A stretch of DNA of 64,000 nucleotides from Phoebastria nigripes (GCA_035582835.1 JAYKAV010003166.1:1367422-1431421), one strand, 5' to 3'. Positions 11,735 through 27,032 are shown, counted from the stretch's first letter. Numbers and translations are program-made. The notes: generated by a model not told the origin, from the sequence alone.

Positions 11735-14700
11735 CTTTCATAAGCTGCAATTACTGTCTTGCATTGAGTTCAAAACTCAGCTTCATTTGTTTGCTGCCTG
11801 ATTTTAATTGAAGGACCCAATCTCTTTTGAATTCTATTTTTTGTTGTCGTATCTCTTTCAGCTGATATGAATCACCATAGCTCAGTAGGAGATAATGAGG
11901 TTCTGATGATTTGCACTAATATTTATGAAATATTGCTTCCTGTGCACTTTCTAGGTACGTCCAAAATATGCTTATGAAACCAAGTATGTACATGCATCAG
12001 TTGATGTACTCTTTAAGAGTAAATATTTCTATCAGATCAAGGTAAAGAAATTAACTGCTGCACTGAGGACCATCTTCCAAGGAAAAGTTCCTCATAGCTC
12101 GCAATGCTGAAAAAANCCAGTATCTTGGGCTGCAGACCAAAGCTCATCTCCCTTGGAGTGTTACGATATGGGGAAACAGCATATCTCAGAAGGTCACGCG
12201 AATTGCAAGCCATTGCACTTTCCGAAGTACAGCTGGGATATTCGTCCTCTCTGGAGCGTGACAAATTGGAGCAGACCAAAGGGAAACCCAGGAGCAAGCA
12301 GATTGGCCTTAAAGGGCAGAATCAAGTAGAGGTATTTCATTAATGGCATCTAAAAATGTTAGGGCTATGATAACAGTGNTTATCATGAAAACTTCTACCC
12401 TACCGAAAAGCCGTGGCAGGGTACATGTGGTTTATTACTGAAATGAAGGGCCTGACTCCTATGTGGAAAATTAGGCCGAAATGTGAATGCAATGAAGGTA
12501 CAGTGAAAATTAAATTAAGAAAAAACAACCACTTCCCATAAAAAATAGTCAGGAGGTGGGGGAGAAAAGCATTCAAAGCANAAGAAAGATGTCCCAAAGC
12601 GTTACTGACACCCGGAAAATGCCTACAAATATTAAGGAAAAATTCTGCATACTTCTTTGCTGGTTGTTGCTTTCATTTTCCTAGGTGTTGATCCTTATTT
12701 CTGGTTTTCTTTTGTTCCTTTTATTGCATTAGTTAGCTGTCTGAGATGCTGGACTAACATCCCTGGGATTGATGAGCTTTGCATGCAGAACATGTAAGCC
12801 ACGTTTTACTGCACCCTTCCATACCCTGCCCCTTCTACCTCAGTCATGCTCTGCCTCCTGTCTCCTAGTAGCGAGAGAATAGTTGGGAATTTATGATCTC
12901 TCCTTCCTGCTCAGACTGATAACAAAATAGACAGATGGCAGAATTGAGGGGGGAAAGGGGACTGTGGCTAGATTGAGTGTATTGTACTATGATATCACTG
13001 TCTAATCTCAGACCAGCTCATTTTTTGCAATCTACACATCAGCCATCAGTTGCGAAAAACCTTTCCATTATTTTGGACGAGGATCTAATTAAAACCAGAA
13101 GTCTGGAGGGGAAAGGCTCAGTATCCCATTACACATTTCCCAAACTTTTGAATTCCCTGCTATTTTGTTAGCAGCTTTGATTGTGTCTTCTGTTCCCTCA
13201 CCTAACTGAGCTGGGTTAGAGCTTTTTTGTTCAGTATTATCTAGATCTCCCTGACAACCTGGCATCTCTTCTGTAACGTGTGCTTTCTCTTTAACCTTTG
13301 TCGACAANGCTGTTGTAGGCTTGTCCGGCTTTGGGTAGCAGACAGACACGCGAGTGGTAGAAAGTCTCCTGCACACCTTCAGTGTGTTCTGCATTGTTTG
13401 GGCAGCTGGCATGGGACTGATAAAATTTTATCTCCTGCTTTTTGCTATGGAAGTGCTGCAGCATAGTGTAACATCTCTCATCAAATAAAGCAGCCTCACG
13501 ATTACCTGTCATATTGACCTAATGGCAGAGTCCAGCTTAAATGAAAAAACCACNCTTTATTTTAGGTAGGAGNATCAACAATAAAATATCATATGTGNTT
13601 TTTGTGGCATAAATAAATTTAAAGAGTAAAAATTAGCAGTGTGCATGAAAGCAAAGAGAAATTTTTTGTGTTTACAATGCAGTGGACAATTACACATTGA
13701 TTACCTCGAGCCTCTTGTAGTGACTCAACAGTTCTCCTTTGGAGAACTCTTTTGGAGGAGCTCACTCTAGGGGTTTTGTCATTTTAGCTCTCTGTCGTTA
13801 AAAGCAACCTCTTGCCTTATCCGACACTATCCAACACTGAAACATAGAGGAATATGTTCTGGCTTGAGTGTAACTCAAATAAAATAAAGATAATTCTGAG
13901 TGGTTTGGAAATAACCAGGAGATAAAGCAAAAAAACCTTATCCTCTCATGTAGTGAATTAACCTTTCTTTTGATATTCCAGATGTGAAGGTTGCAAAATT
14001 TTTCTTTTGGATGTTGACTGGCATTACCGTATGCCTCCACATTCTCTGGGTTTAGGTTTCTCCAGTTTGCAATGTGCTGTTCTGGGCAGAGGTTTCTGTA
14101 CTGCTAGCACAGCCCGGTCCAATGCACTGCCTTCTCCTCCTTTGGTCAGGAGGAGGCGAATTTAAGGGATAGGATAATATAGTCTCATTTTTTCCGTGTC
14201 ACAGTCTAGTCTTAAGCCTGTTGGCAAAACTTTTACCCATATGAATTCCTTGGTGATGAGTGCTGTTTCTCTGACGGATATGCATAGGCAGGGGAACATT
14301 TCTACATCACTGCCCAAACTTTCTAAAACATACTTAAATAATTTACATAAAATCCAAATCTGCATGTGAAATATTCTCATGAGTCAAGGGTTTATTCACT
14401 GTGAATTCATTCTGTGAGTGGGAGGAAACCTAAACTGTCTTGGATAAAATGGCCTTTATAAAATATAGATCTATTTCCTAATATTTATGTCAGATTCTAC
14501 TCATTATATTTTTTTTTTCTTTCTTACCTCAGTCTGAAACTACCTCACCAACCCCTTGCTAGCACCGCTTCACATGGATGTTAATACTAAATCATTAGAG
14601 TTTTTTCTGTGCCCGTGTCATTAAATAGTCTCTCTCTGATTTACCAGAATGTGGATTGTAATAGAGGCATTAAAAAGGCATGTATCTGTAATTGCTTTTT

Positions 14701-17700
14701 AATGTCACTGCTATTTATGGGTAATTTTAGTTTCAAAGTAACCTGGAAAGTCATGTAAAGACATAAAGCATTTGATGATAAAGGTGTGCCAAGGAAAATT
14801 CATCATACATGATGCTATTTAAGTGAAGTACTGTTAAGGATCCTAGAATCAAGCAGGTTTCTAGGTGCGATGTATTATACTTATGCAAGTCAAAGTCAGT
14901 GTTGTACTAATTATTGCAAGCTCATAAACAGTCAAAAAATTTCCATATGTGTGTTTTATATGAACATTATTAACAACTATCATAGCAGTTCCAAGTAGGA
15001 CAGACATAGCCTGATCCATGAATAGTAGAAAAAATATTTAAACTGATATTAATTCAGTCCCATGTGGAAATTCATGCCCTACATTTATACAGCAATCTGG
15101 CTTTTTATATGTGAATGATGTAGTTCCCAATGCAGAGGAAGCTGAGTTAGTTCAGAAGTTTCCTAATGGGTTTTGCATCACTGAACAACTTTCAATATAT
15201 CANTTAAATCTTAGCTCAGGAAGGATGGCTCTCCAGAATCCTGTTGAACAGTTTCTCAAAAGATTTGTTTCTTCACTCTGGGCATCTTCGAAGTTAGTAA
15301 CACCTACACAAAGTAAAGCAATATGCTGCCGAGATTTCTCCACTGATGTCCGCAGTAGTAGCATACATGTGTTTTATTTAAGTGTGAATAATTCTGTGTG
15401 GTGTAAGATTATGGGGCATCAGGTGCATATATTTCATATAGGTAACAGATAAATATAAGTATGACAAACATTTTCTAAAGGGATTTTGTGTGTCCAACTT
15501 GACCAAGTGCCTTAGAGAAGACTGATTTTCAGAGGATGGTTACCCAAGTGTCTGAAGCTGTGTATCTGAAATAACCATTCACTTTTAGGACTATTTTATG
15601 TATGTGCAAATGCCTATAGTGCTCCAAAGCATATGTGTGTGTGTGTATGCACATATCATTTCTGCATGTTTGACTCATGTCTGTATATATGAATAGTTTG
15701 TATATAATCCTGTGGAACTTTATTTTCTGGCAGATGAGTCTACATTAATTCCTAAAACCCTGAGCAACAACAGAATTACTTTGCAGTGTTAGGGGGGAAA
15801 ACATTACAATAAAAATGAAGCATACTTTTAATTATCTGTAGTCATTTGGATGAAATCTATAATGAGCTTGATAAATGCTGATGCTCTAGGCATCAATTTT
15901 TCAAATGACAGTAGAACCAAAAATATCTGGAAAGGCATTGTTAGCTTAGACTACACAATATTTTTGAGGTCTTGGTTAGTAGGAATAATTAAAATGACTT
16001 ATGTAAGATAAGTGTCATATCTCTGTCAGCAACTAAATGTTAAATGTTATTATAAACTAATTACTTCCTTGAATTGAAAAGAAAATCATAATTTTGTGTC
16101 TTAACTGCTAAAAGACAGCATCTGATCCTTCTCTCACCCAAGCTCTTTACCAGCGTATCCTCAGTGACTTCAGTGCAATGAGATGCCCTCGAAGTGGGTG
16201 AGAAGCAAGCTTGGACCCCTGGACCAGCAAAAAACCTTACTGTAGCAAGAAGTCAGAATCTGTTTCTGACATTAATCAATTCCTAAATGAGTAAAAGCAG
16301 AAGCAGCTGATGCTGTGGGGTTTTCCTTTGTGTTTCTGACCGCAGGCTTGCCACTGGAGTGGGGAGGAGGGTTCCTCATGCCCCAGCCCCACTGCCTGCC
16401 CTTCCTTCCCACGTCCGTCTGCTGCAGCTCTGCCACGCTCATGGTCTGCAGTGAGCCAGCTCACCTAGCTAAAGCCACAGGCGTTGATCTGATGTTTTCC
16501 TGCAGCCATTTGCTGTTGAATTAATGTGTTTAATTGGTTCATAAAGGGTTCTGACACATGGCAGAGTCAAGGAATTAGATACAGTGGAGGCATGCAGCAG
16601 CGAGAGAGGTGAAAAAAACAAAGAAGAAAGCTAAAAACCTAGTTTATCCTTACCCCAGTGTCCTGATTTCACTGGCCATTCTTCCTTTCCTGCATGAAAA
16701 ACATGAACATGGCGCCTGACCTGGCAAACAGGTATGATGATCTGTGTTATCTCCATTAGAGGTCCCACTGAAGTCACGTCTTGTGGAGTTGGTCGCTTGG
16801 TGCCCTGGCAACTGCCAGCCTCACATACTGTGTTGTGGTACCCACCAATTTGAGGTTTGTTTCAGAAAAGCACTGATGTGGTTGTGTTGCTTTTTTGTGT
16901 CTTGCTTACTAAGAAAAATGTATTTATCTCCTGTTTAACAGTGTAATAATAAACATAGGCATGTAAGAGGTGATGAAAAGAGGGCTATGGAGGAATAACG
17001 TGGGGAAAGGGAGGGGGAATGGAAAGATGATGAAGAATAGTTAAGGTAAAATGCAGGGAATGTAGGAAAGTAATTAATGGGTAAGAAAGAGGAAAGGAAG
17101 GAGGAATATTTCAACCCCCATCCTTCCTCTCAGATGCCTCCACCCTATAAACTCGCTCATTGCTTGGTACCTCAGGCCCATGTTTTTGTTCTGCAAACAC
17201 CTGAATCACCTCATCCCAATTTCAAGTCATATGTTGAAGCAGAATTAATTGCAAATGAGCCATCATTCTCTGAGAGTATAGCCTAATGTCACTTGAAAAA
17301 TCACTCCAGGCTTTCCCAAGTCAGCTGAAGTGCCATATGCCATCAGCTGATGCAGTGTTTGGGATGTGCTCCCCTGTTGCAGGGGCTGAGGCAGTCGGTA
17401 CAGGGCAGGAGCAGCCCACCATCTTCGAGCCTGAACAGTGGAGGATGTGCTCGTTTCAGAAGTGGTTTAGAAAACACGCAGTTACATCTTCGTGGAAGAA
17501 ATGATGCTGCTAGCAAAGCCAGAGAGCAATTGTATTTTTATTGGATCGGAGTAGTGTTTTCGGGAGTCTGTGATCTCATGTAGCTTTGCTTGCTCCAGTA
17601 AGAATAACCCTTACACACTCGAAAACCACACGAGCATTTATAGTCAGCCTCCAAACAAAAGCATACCGGTTACTGAGACAGTGGGTATCTTACTGGCTGT

Positions 17701-20700
17701 TTTTCTGTCCCAGTAAATTTGTGCTAGGCACCAAAATCAAAGCTTTATCCATTGACTTCCACGGGAACAGACTTCAGAGCACGCCACGCTGTAATTGCTG
17801 CCATTAGCCTTAACACATTGCCTGAAATCTGCAGCTGCAGTCTTGTTGTGTTACCAAATTAATTGATCTCCGTGGAAGTCAGTGCTTTAGTTGGAAAGGA
17901 AGAGTGTCAGGGGAGAGTGAGAACACCCTTGTGAGCTCTTGTTCAATCTCAGAGTCTCCACTCCACATTTGTCCCTGGCTCATAAAGGATTTGGAGGCAG
18001 AGCGGGAGCACTATTTCGGGCAAACGTAGCATGCTTGTCCTCTTCACAAGTTATTTCCCTAGTATTGGCCACTGTTGGAGACAGAATATAGGACTAGGCG
18101 AACCTTTAGTCTGACAACCTGCAGCCAATCTTACGGCTTTTGCACCTACTTAGTTTTAAATGAGCATGCGTACCAGATTTGTAGGCTTGAGACTTAAACA
18201 CAGATTTTGCACAAAAATATCCTTACACATTTCTGCCCTCTTCATCCAGAGTTATAAAAGGTTAGTGAGAGAGACGGTGAGGTGTAGGGCAAAATGAAGG
18301 TGTATCTGTAAAAGTCAACGGTGTTCTGCAAGTGAAATATGAGTACAGCCTACTTAGAGCAAATGGCTCATTCCTGTGGCAAGGAAAAAAATTGTGGGTT
18401 TAGTAAAACAAAAATACTATTTTATGTTTCAACAAACTGGCAGAAATGGCAAGACAACTTCATTTAAATTAAAAATGCAAATGCAAACCTACAGGCACAC
18501 ACTCAAAAGCGAGAATAAGATACAGAGAGGATGTGATTATTGGTTAGAGTCTAAGAATAAACCTAGGCTCAGTGACTTTTCATTAATGTAAGAGCCTGGC
18601 TTTCTAAAAGTATTGTAGATGCTTGCATATAACCTTTTGTAATCCCACAGCACTATTTACATTTTGTTAGTTATATTTTAATAAGTTCTGATTTTTCGTT
18701 GCAATTGCTTAAATTTCTATGTTTATAAATTTTTCCATGTTAGAACTAGTTTTCTTGGATGTTTTAAATAGAATTCTGTACTAGTCTGGAAACATTCAGA
18801 TGAAAGTACAGTTAGACAATTTGCCCAATGACATCTGTTCAGCAGCGTAATTTTACTCAGCTACAAATGACATATTTAATTGAATGAAACATTTCAAATA
18901 GACTTTGACAGCTTTCCAGCCCAGTATCTCCAAACTTACTATTTAATGAAAATATGCCATCCTAGAAGTGTTACAGGGACTATAAAGAACTTGTTTTATG
19001 AAAGGCAGTACTGTGATGTTAGAAAAGAATGCATTAAAATATTATGTCTGCCACTTGTGATATATGTACTTCTTAGCATCTGAAACATCTCAATGTTTTC
19101 TAGCAAATCTTTTGAGCCCCGATTTTATGGTACTGTCTGTGTTGCCTACATCTGTAACTCTAATGCTGTGTTCTGCTTGCAAGGTCAGAATGTTAAAAAA
19201 AAGCCCCTAGATTATCTTGTACAAGTTTTAGTGGAAGCATAATAATAGGAAGTATGCATTTCATAAGAAACCACAGTATTGTCATCTGAGGAACAGATCC
19301 ATGGAAGGGGAGCCAGAAGTTTCAGAGCCGTGTTAGTCTTTAGTCTAGCCAAAGCCAATTCAGAATACTGAGCTGCGTAAATTTGTCCGGGTTCAGCCTG
19401 CAGCGTAGCAGTGCACATTACTTTTGATCTTTGCCATAGATACTTTAGAGGTGTAGTAGTTCAGTGGTTATTATTTCCAGCATAATGCTTTACTTTTGGC
19501 ATGTTGCTTCAGGGTTTCACAGCCACTTCCATTATTCTAAGTTAAAACTACTTAATATAGCTCACACGATAAAAGTATCTCTAAAGCAGACAGCCTACAT
19601 AGTTTGCCTAAATGTACAGAATTGTATTTTTCCATCAAAAATCAGTTAGCCAATAAGTGCTGTCATCTCTCCATAGCTGACAACAATTTGTGGCTGGTGT
19701 TACTCTGGAGCCTTTACTGAAGGTGTTTGCTTTTCATGGCATACTGCCCAGCTGAACCGATAACATGATTTCTATTATTCCGCTACACAGGGAAGCTCAA
19801 GGAGGTAATATAAAATATTCCTCACCAGGAGCTCTCCTAGGACAATTCTGTGAGAGAGATGCTGAAAACTGTCAAATGCTGCTCTGGTATATTGGAGTTG
19901 GCCGGTGAAAAACAATGTCAGAACATCTTTGAGGTTAACATGGGCGGGATGCTGGGAAACCAGTTCTGGCTTTGGCTTTTGGTGTGTGCGAGGTGAGCAG
20001 TTTTAGTCAAAGCTCACAGAAGTAAACAATGCCATTCCTTCTTCTGCCAGAGCAGTTTTGCTATGTCTCCAAGCTCCCTTGCGAAGAGGGAGCAAACCTC
20101 GCTGGTATTCCTCTCATTCCCCCACACATGCCGTGTGGGTTGCTTCTTCCCTTAATGACCATCTGAGGTGCAGGGTACCTAACGCTGTCCCATTATGACT
20201 ACCCTGAGTTTTTTGGCCAAGCTTAAGCCATTTTAGGGAGAGAACTTGTTTTTACCCATCTGCTTTGTTGGAAAACATGTTGTTTATCTTCTTCCAAGGG
20301 AGAACATGCTTTCACCGCAACACTGGTTAGCAGTAGTCTCTTCATTAACGTTTTGGAATTAGAATGATAAAATAAATGCTACAGTTTTGGCAAGTAAATG
20401 TTTGCCGTAAACATTACAATGAGTGATGGAAGCAGGGTGTGCAGCCGAGAGCCTGGAACAGCATGGGAGGCTGCTGATGTGCTTAATTTCATTTCAATCT
20501 TTTTCTATTGAAGTTTGGGGAGGTGAGGTTTATGGTTTATTTTCCAAGCAGTCAGGAAACAAGAAAGCTCTCAATCACTCAGTGATTGCCAGCTAGGGAG
20601 GCGGTTTTCTCCCTTAGTTGTTCAGATTTGTTTGCTTAGACCGTTCTTAGGTTTTCTATATGCTGCAACCTCATGTAGTGACTAGTTCTGAAGACAGGAT

Positions 20701-23576
20701 GCTTGTAGGCTTTAAATGCTGTCCTTGTCCCTCTTGTCTCCCTATCCCCAGCACACCAGAGAGCAGCTATCGATGAGAGTACCTGTGTTTCAACACAGCN
20801 TCTAGGGACAACTCAGAGCGCGCCTCTCGCTTTTGACGTTGTAGCATGTGTTTATGGAAATTTGCCTTCTTTGTGCCAGATACTGTTCCACTCATGCAAG
20901 GGGATGGGAGTGGGATTTTAACATGGACTCCAGTAGACACAGGTTTATATGAATTTCTGCATCAAAAGAACTGGGTAGAAGTACAGAGACCTATTTTTCA
21001 AATGTAGTGTATGATCAACTCAAATTGTCTATCTAGAGACCATGTGAAATAGGCCAGAGGCTACTACCGTAGAGTTAATATTGAAACTTTGGATGCTTGG
21101 TTGATTTCCTAGCTATTNTAGTTTTATTTTGCTCCCCTCTTTTCCTCAGAATTGTTGTGCTAATTAAGCTCTGCAAATTTCAATCTCTCAGGTTCTTCAA
21201 TTATGACATTGCAGTCCCTCTATGGCAGCACACTGGAGTGTAGCAGATAGGATATTATGAAGTGGAGACATTCAATGGGAAAATGTCCAAAAGCATTTCA
21301 AATCACTTAGATAATTAAACAAGGGGAAAGAATGTGGCGTGTTTAAAGAATATGTGGTGGTTTTGCGAATAGGATGATGTTAGGTGCCTGTGCATGGGAA
21401 ACTCATTACCCATGCTTCACTCATTCGTTATATTGTAATGAGAAAGAATTGAGAAACGCCTCTGTGAATATCTGCACTGAGACCACCACTGCAGAAGCAG
21501 CAGGCTTAACAGACTTGTTTTTATTCCTCTGGATATACCTGCAAAGAAATACAACAATTGAAGAAGTAACAACTAATTCCAGTATAAAGGTCAAAATGAC
21601 CTGAACTGAGATGCTTAAGAACTAACGGAGTACACTGGTGTCAGTAGGCAGAGGTTTAGATGACATTTTTTATAACTGCCTATATGCCATCCTGTTTCAC
21701 TCTCCTCACCTCCCCCATTTGTAGGCAAGGTTTAAAATGCGTAGCTGGAGGACTTTTAATAAGAATTTGTATTAACAGAGTGAGGCAGTACTTGGATGGG
21801 GGAGAAAACAGGCACTTTATCATTCGGAAGGAGGAGAAAGAGTAACAAGTATAAGTAAAGGTCAGATGTCTGTCGAGCTACAGGCAGCATATCTGAGAAG
21901 GAAAGCACCAGTCAGGTTGAGTCAGGCTTGCACTACCAGTGGCTTATTATGATCAATGCTCCCACAGCGTAGCTAGAGCAGCTGACTGTCATCATTTAAG
22001 AAGTCATAGGAATATTTAATGTTCTTCCTAAAACACCAGTTCTTAAAGTAGTGTAACTATACTGAGATGTTAATCAAAACCAAAGGTAAGCAGAAAAGCA
22101 AACTTAAGTGTATGTTCCTCTCCAAAGCTCAGTAGGTTCACAGCACCTTCTCTATATCATTAAAAGCAACCCCGTGAAACCTCCTAACCAAAGAGTGCAT
22201 TGCTGTGATGTTGGGCCCCAGAACAGAGATGCCCATGGGTGACCATATTTGAAACAAGATTGAAGGTGAAGATTAGGGGCTGCATTTCCAAACCTTTCCA
22301 CAGGATAAGGAGTTACAGAAACAAAAATCAGATCATACATCTCAGTGCTGTGAGTCTTGCAGTGTATACGCAGAGTACCCAAGATTCATTCCTAGGCATG
22401 TCAGACCTCAGAATCAAATAGTCAAGAAAGCTCTAGCTCAGATTTGAGGCTGCTTTACCCCTCCATGAGATTGAAACGAAAACACAGTGCTGCTTTTAGA
22501 AATTGCTTATGGTGTTTCTATTTCAGGCATGGGACTTTAGCTAAGTGTCCAGTTCCTGCTTCACTCTACCCCATTTCAAAGTCCTAGTTAATGCTTGATG
22601 GCAGTAGGCAGATCACACCACGTCCCTGGGAGTGCTGGCTGGGTTTGGGCTGTATGCCACAGAGCACCTGCCCAAGAGAAGAAGCCCAGGTCCCTGCTCG
22701 CTCACTAGCACAAACAATCAGACAGTGCTAGCAGAAGCAGGGATTTATTATTGTAAAAACTTGGGTCTCTTCTGCCGGCCCTGATTCCCTGCTGAAGCAA
22801 AGGTCAAGTTTTATGCTCCATGTCATGCCAGAGCAAGGCATAGTCCTTCTGAGATGTGTCACAATGAGCCACACACCACCCAGGATGTTGAAGGAACGTG
22901 TACCAGACCATCCAGACACCATATTGTTTGGCTTTAAAGCAGTGCTGTTGAATCTCAGTTGCTGGGTATCACTTCAGTCTCATAGAGCAGCTTTGAAAGA
23001 CTTGTAGATCCATTTTGATGGATAACAGTGTTGGTGTTTTCCCCCTTATATCTGTATTGCAGGGGGATGACCTGGAACAGGGAGGGCAACCAAAGAAGTT
23101 TCATCCTAAAAGACAGATCAAAAAGCAAGCCTGCGTGCTGTTAGAAAGAGGTTTGCTCCTTAGGCTTCTGTCTACCGGTTTCTCCTGGATCACCAAGGGA
23201 AACTCTGGTGTCTGCTCCTACTGTGATGGTGCTTAGATTTTTCCTGAGTAGCACTAACATGAAAAGTACACAGTTCTTGTCATTTTTTATAGCCTGATAT
23301 TCTATACTTGGCATGTGGATGGTTAAGGGAGAATTTGATAATAATCTGCACCTATCTGAATGATATATGTACCAAAAAGGAAAAGCAATTGTTTCAGTTA
23401 GTGAAAGAAGTGTAACTAGGAAAAACTAGAAAAGGCTGAATATCAGGAAATGCATCATGACAATAACATCTGTTGGAATGCAAAGTAATGTCCCTTTGAA
23501 AGTGGTGGGATCAGCATTGCTTCTGACATTTGAAGCTCGATGAGACAGAACCTAATTTGATCTACAGCATGCTTGG

Positions 23577-23641
23577 CTTCCAGGGAGGCCATCTGTATGA
23601 TCCACTAGATTTTTTCCATCTCTAACTTCTGCGATTCTGTC
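23577..23641 (+). mobile_element. Possible decayed CR1 3' tail
   Basis: The order CCACTAGATTTTTTCCATCT...ACTTCTGCGATTCTGT resembles the CR1 3' end (GGACTAGATGAC...TTCCAACC...GATTCTGTGATT). It is heavily diverged and short, so the call is tentative. Confidence 0.35.
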
Positions 23642-26380
23642 TTTCTGACTCTCCCTGGGTGATGAAATATCATTATAACCTTTTGAAATAATATATTGGT
23701 GCCTGGAGAGCAGAGAGTGATTTTCTCATTTGCAAGTGAGAGGCAGTGTGTTCAATTACCATTCCTGTCATTAAATGGATTGAGTAAAAAATCTGATGCG
23801 TTTAAAACAGGACATTTTCCCCCTCCCCGAATAAACAGCCTAAGACTTCACGTTGCGGGGAGCCAGGAAGGTGAGGGTTAAAAGTTTAAATAACGTTCAT
23901 CATATTCCCTGAGGCTTTGGTTAGTGGAAGCTGCTTGACACCTGAAAATGTTTCAGCAAATGTGACAGGTAAGCTTCCTGCTGATTTACAGAGGATGAGG
24001 AAGCCTGTGCTGTGTCTGTCATAGATCAGGAGGGATAAAACTTGTCCTTCTGGGCCATCGAAGCTTCTACTTGTTAATTTGGCTCTGGGAAATGTGAAAA
24101 AATCCACGGTGCTGACAAACACAGTGACTAAGTACATAAGTAATTTAACTCAAGAATTGCTCTTTTGCATCTTCGGAGAATAAATGAGAAAGTTGTGGCG
24201 TTGCTTCAACTGATTTTTTTTAATCGTATCCAGCAGTTGCTGCAGTTCTTGACAGCATTTGTTTCTGCCTCTTCATGCAGTGCAAAAAATTGATAATCAT
24301 CTGGTACTGCTGAGCATTGTAGCTGACAACATTTGAAACTCCAGACATGGTGATGAATTGCACTATGATATATTAATGTTATTTTGATCCCTGCTCTTTC
24401 CGAATTACATTGATCCAATTAGGTTAAGTAGCTCGCCATCTAAATTAATTTACTTTCCTCTATTAATCTCCTTTACTGTGGGTCAAAACCAGAAATGTAA
24501 ATCAATCTATTACATTGCATATCTTTTGGGGGGAGGTAATTAAATTACCTAATAGATACATATGTTGAATTCATTGTTTAGTATGTTAAACAGTATTGCC
24601 ATAATTGGAAAGTGAAGTGGTGCACACTCAGTTGTGGAATTTGAGTGCTTGTTACACTTAGTTTTCATAACCTTTCAAGAAATGCCTTTACATGACTTGC
24701 TGTCCCTGGATACTAATTCTGCGTGCTTATTCGGCTATGCAGCTTTTAAGATATTAGACATTTTGAAAGTGGGGATAACAGCCTCTTTCTTTGCCAGAAA
24801 TTGTTGGACTCCCTGGTGACGTGTCTTGTAGAGGTCCCCAGCCTCTACAGTGTGGAGGAAACCTTTCCTCTGGCCTGCTCTCAAACTAGCACTAGCGCCG
24901 TACGTGGCAGGAAAACAGATGTCTTAGTTACTAAACTGAAGGAGCNTTAATGCAAACTCCTGAAAAACTTTCTCATTTTCTTGAAGACGTCCTTCAGTGG
25001 TACATGAAATTTCCATGATTTGAAATCCTTCTTTGGCTTCTACATTGGGGCATATATTTTATTAAGNTAGTCCAATAGTGGGATTCCATCATCTCGGTGC
25101 TCTTGCCAGTCTTTTACTACTCACACTGGGAATTCTTATTTTCAGCCGGTATTTTCATCAGGGTGGATAGATAGCAAACTTACCTCCTGATGACACAGGC
25201 CTGATAGGGAGATTGATGACAGCTACGCCAGGAATTTGTTTACCTGCTATATTTCCTCACTTTAGTAAGTAGAACTGTCTATGAAAGACTCAAATGAAAA
25301 TGAAGCATTGATGTACGGGAATGAGATCCAGTGGCTGGAAACTGAACTTTGACACGGTCAAGCTAGATACAAAGTGCAGTGTTTTTACGTTGAGCTTGAT
25401 TAACTNTTAAAAACTTCCCAGGCTCATGATAGCTTCTTCATCATGAGAGATCTAGACAAGGGCTCTATACAATAAGAAAATGGATCTGGTTCCATTACAG
25501 TCATAATACTAGAAGATTAATCCAAGTCAAATGACCTATGTAATGTGGCAGATCAGATCGCTGATCACAGTGCTCCCTTCCGGTATAAAATCTATGAATC
25601 CATGAAATATTTTCTAAATCTGTGCCTGAGGGTAGAATGAACAGAAGAAGAAAGGTCACCTTTATCATCACTGCTGTCAAACACTTTGGAAATAGCAGAG
25701 CACAAAGTGAGTATATTGCTCAATCACTTTGCCCTTATGCTACATCTGTTACCCTATCCCTTGGCTGTATTTTGTCCCATTAAATAAAAATCGCTCCACT
25801 ATCCTATATGAAATCCCATTTCCAGAAGTACACAGCAGATCTCTGTTGGCTTCAACAGCAATGGGATCTTACCTTTTGCCTTTACAAAGGTAATGAATGC
25901 CTGCTAAGTGCAGAACTTAGTAGTGTTGTTATATAAATAATAATGATAATTAAGAAAGCAGCTGCTCTTTGTGATAATGAGACAGTAGGAAACATGGATA
26001 CAGCAGGCTTTGTTTNAGGCAGGCCTTCCAGAGGCTGCAGGCACAAGAGGTGAGATAAACGTAGGTGTCAAGTGCCATCTGAGACACCACAGGGTGTTTG
26101 AGGTATCCCTATGGAGCTGGTTGGTGAAATATATAGAGTATCTAAATCAACACGAGATGCTTGGTTGGGCAACCAAATCCTGCTCTAGGTGTGGTGGTTG
26201 GCTGAGATCCAGAGCAGTTCCTGTACAACCCACCAAACGCTGCAGTGTTTTAACATTNGGTATCTATTAATATGCTAATATTTCCCACAAGCTGAAAAAT
26301 GTAAAGTGAGAATCTGTGCTTGAATACTCATTGTGTTGGGGCTTTGCGATCTTCATCTTTTTACGTTGCCATTTCCTTCT

Positions 26381-26450
26381 TCTTTTTTCTTTTCTTTTTT
26401 TTTCTTTCTTTTTTTTTTTCTTGTTTCATGCAGCATTTTTTTTCTTCTAC
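26381..26450 (+). repeat. Pyrimidine (T/C) tract
   Basis: About 70 bases are almost purely T and C, with several T runs. The 67-codon frame across it (26316-26519) is low-complexity Phe/Leu and is not a gene. Confidence 0.8.
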
Positions 26451-27012
26451 CTTAAGATAGAGGCTTTTAAAGATGGTTTTCTCTCTGATAAGTGTTTGTA
26501 CAGTTCCTCATACAACTAGGTCCTGATTGTGACTGAGCCATTGGATATTAATGTGATGCAAATAAACCAGTAATGAAAATTAAATGTTTGTTCATTTTTT
26601 AGTTTTAATGTTTATACAAAGTGCAAGAAATATGTACCGAGACTGTGTACTAGTTCATGCTAGTATATATGTAAGAGTGCAGCATTAATCAGCTTTAAGT
26701 AAACGAAAGGGCCTGGTTTGTTCAAATGGACAACCCAAGGGAGAAAGGCTTCATTGTGAAACCCTGTGCCAAAGATTTTCAATAGTCTGAACTCTCCAGT
26801 TTTCTGAAGGTGATGGTGGCATTTATCTTTGGTTTCTTCTATATTGTGCTTTTGCATTTCACTAGAATGTTTGTCAAAACTCAAGCACGTTTGTGTTGAG
26901 GAACATAGCTTAACACCTATGTTAGGAGTAAATGTGAATATGTATTCCTTCTTCTGGCCTTGTTAGAAATGCTCTTTAGATAAGAAGCTGAAAAACAGAT
27001 CAATAGCAAGAC

Positions 27013-27032
27013 TTTTTTTTTTTTTTTTTTTT
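27013..27032 (+). repeat. T20 homopolymer
   Basis: Twenty consecutive T residues about 800 bp upstream of exon 4. Confidence 0.95.

Noticed and set aside
13731..13747. Perfect hairpin GTTCTCC-TTT-GGAGAAC
   Set aside because: A 7-bp stem is common by chance in 64 kb, with no associated structure.
26316..26519. 67-codon Phe/Leu-rich frame
   Set aside because: It is generated by the T/C tract at 26381-26450.
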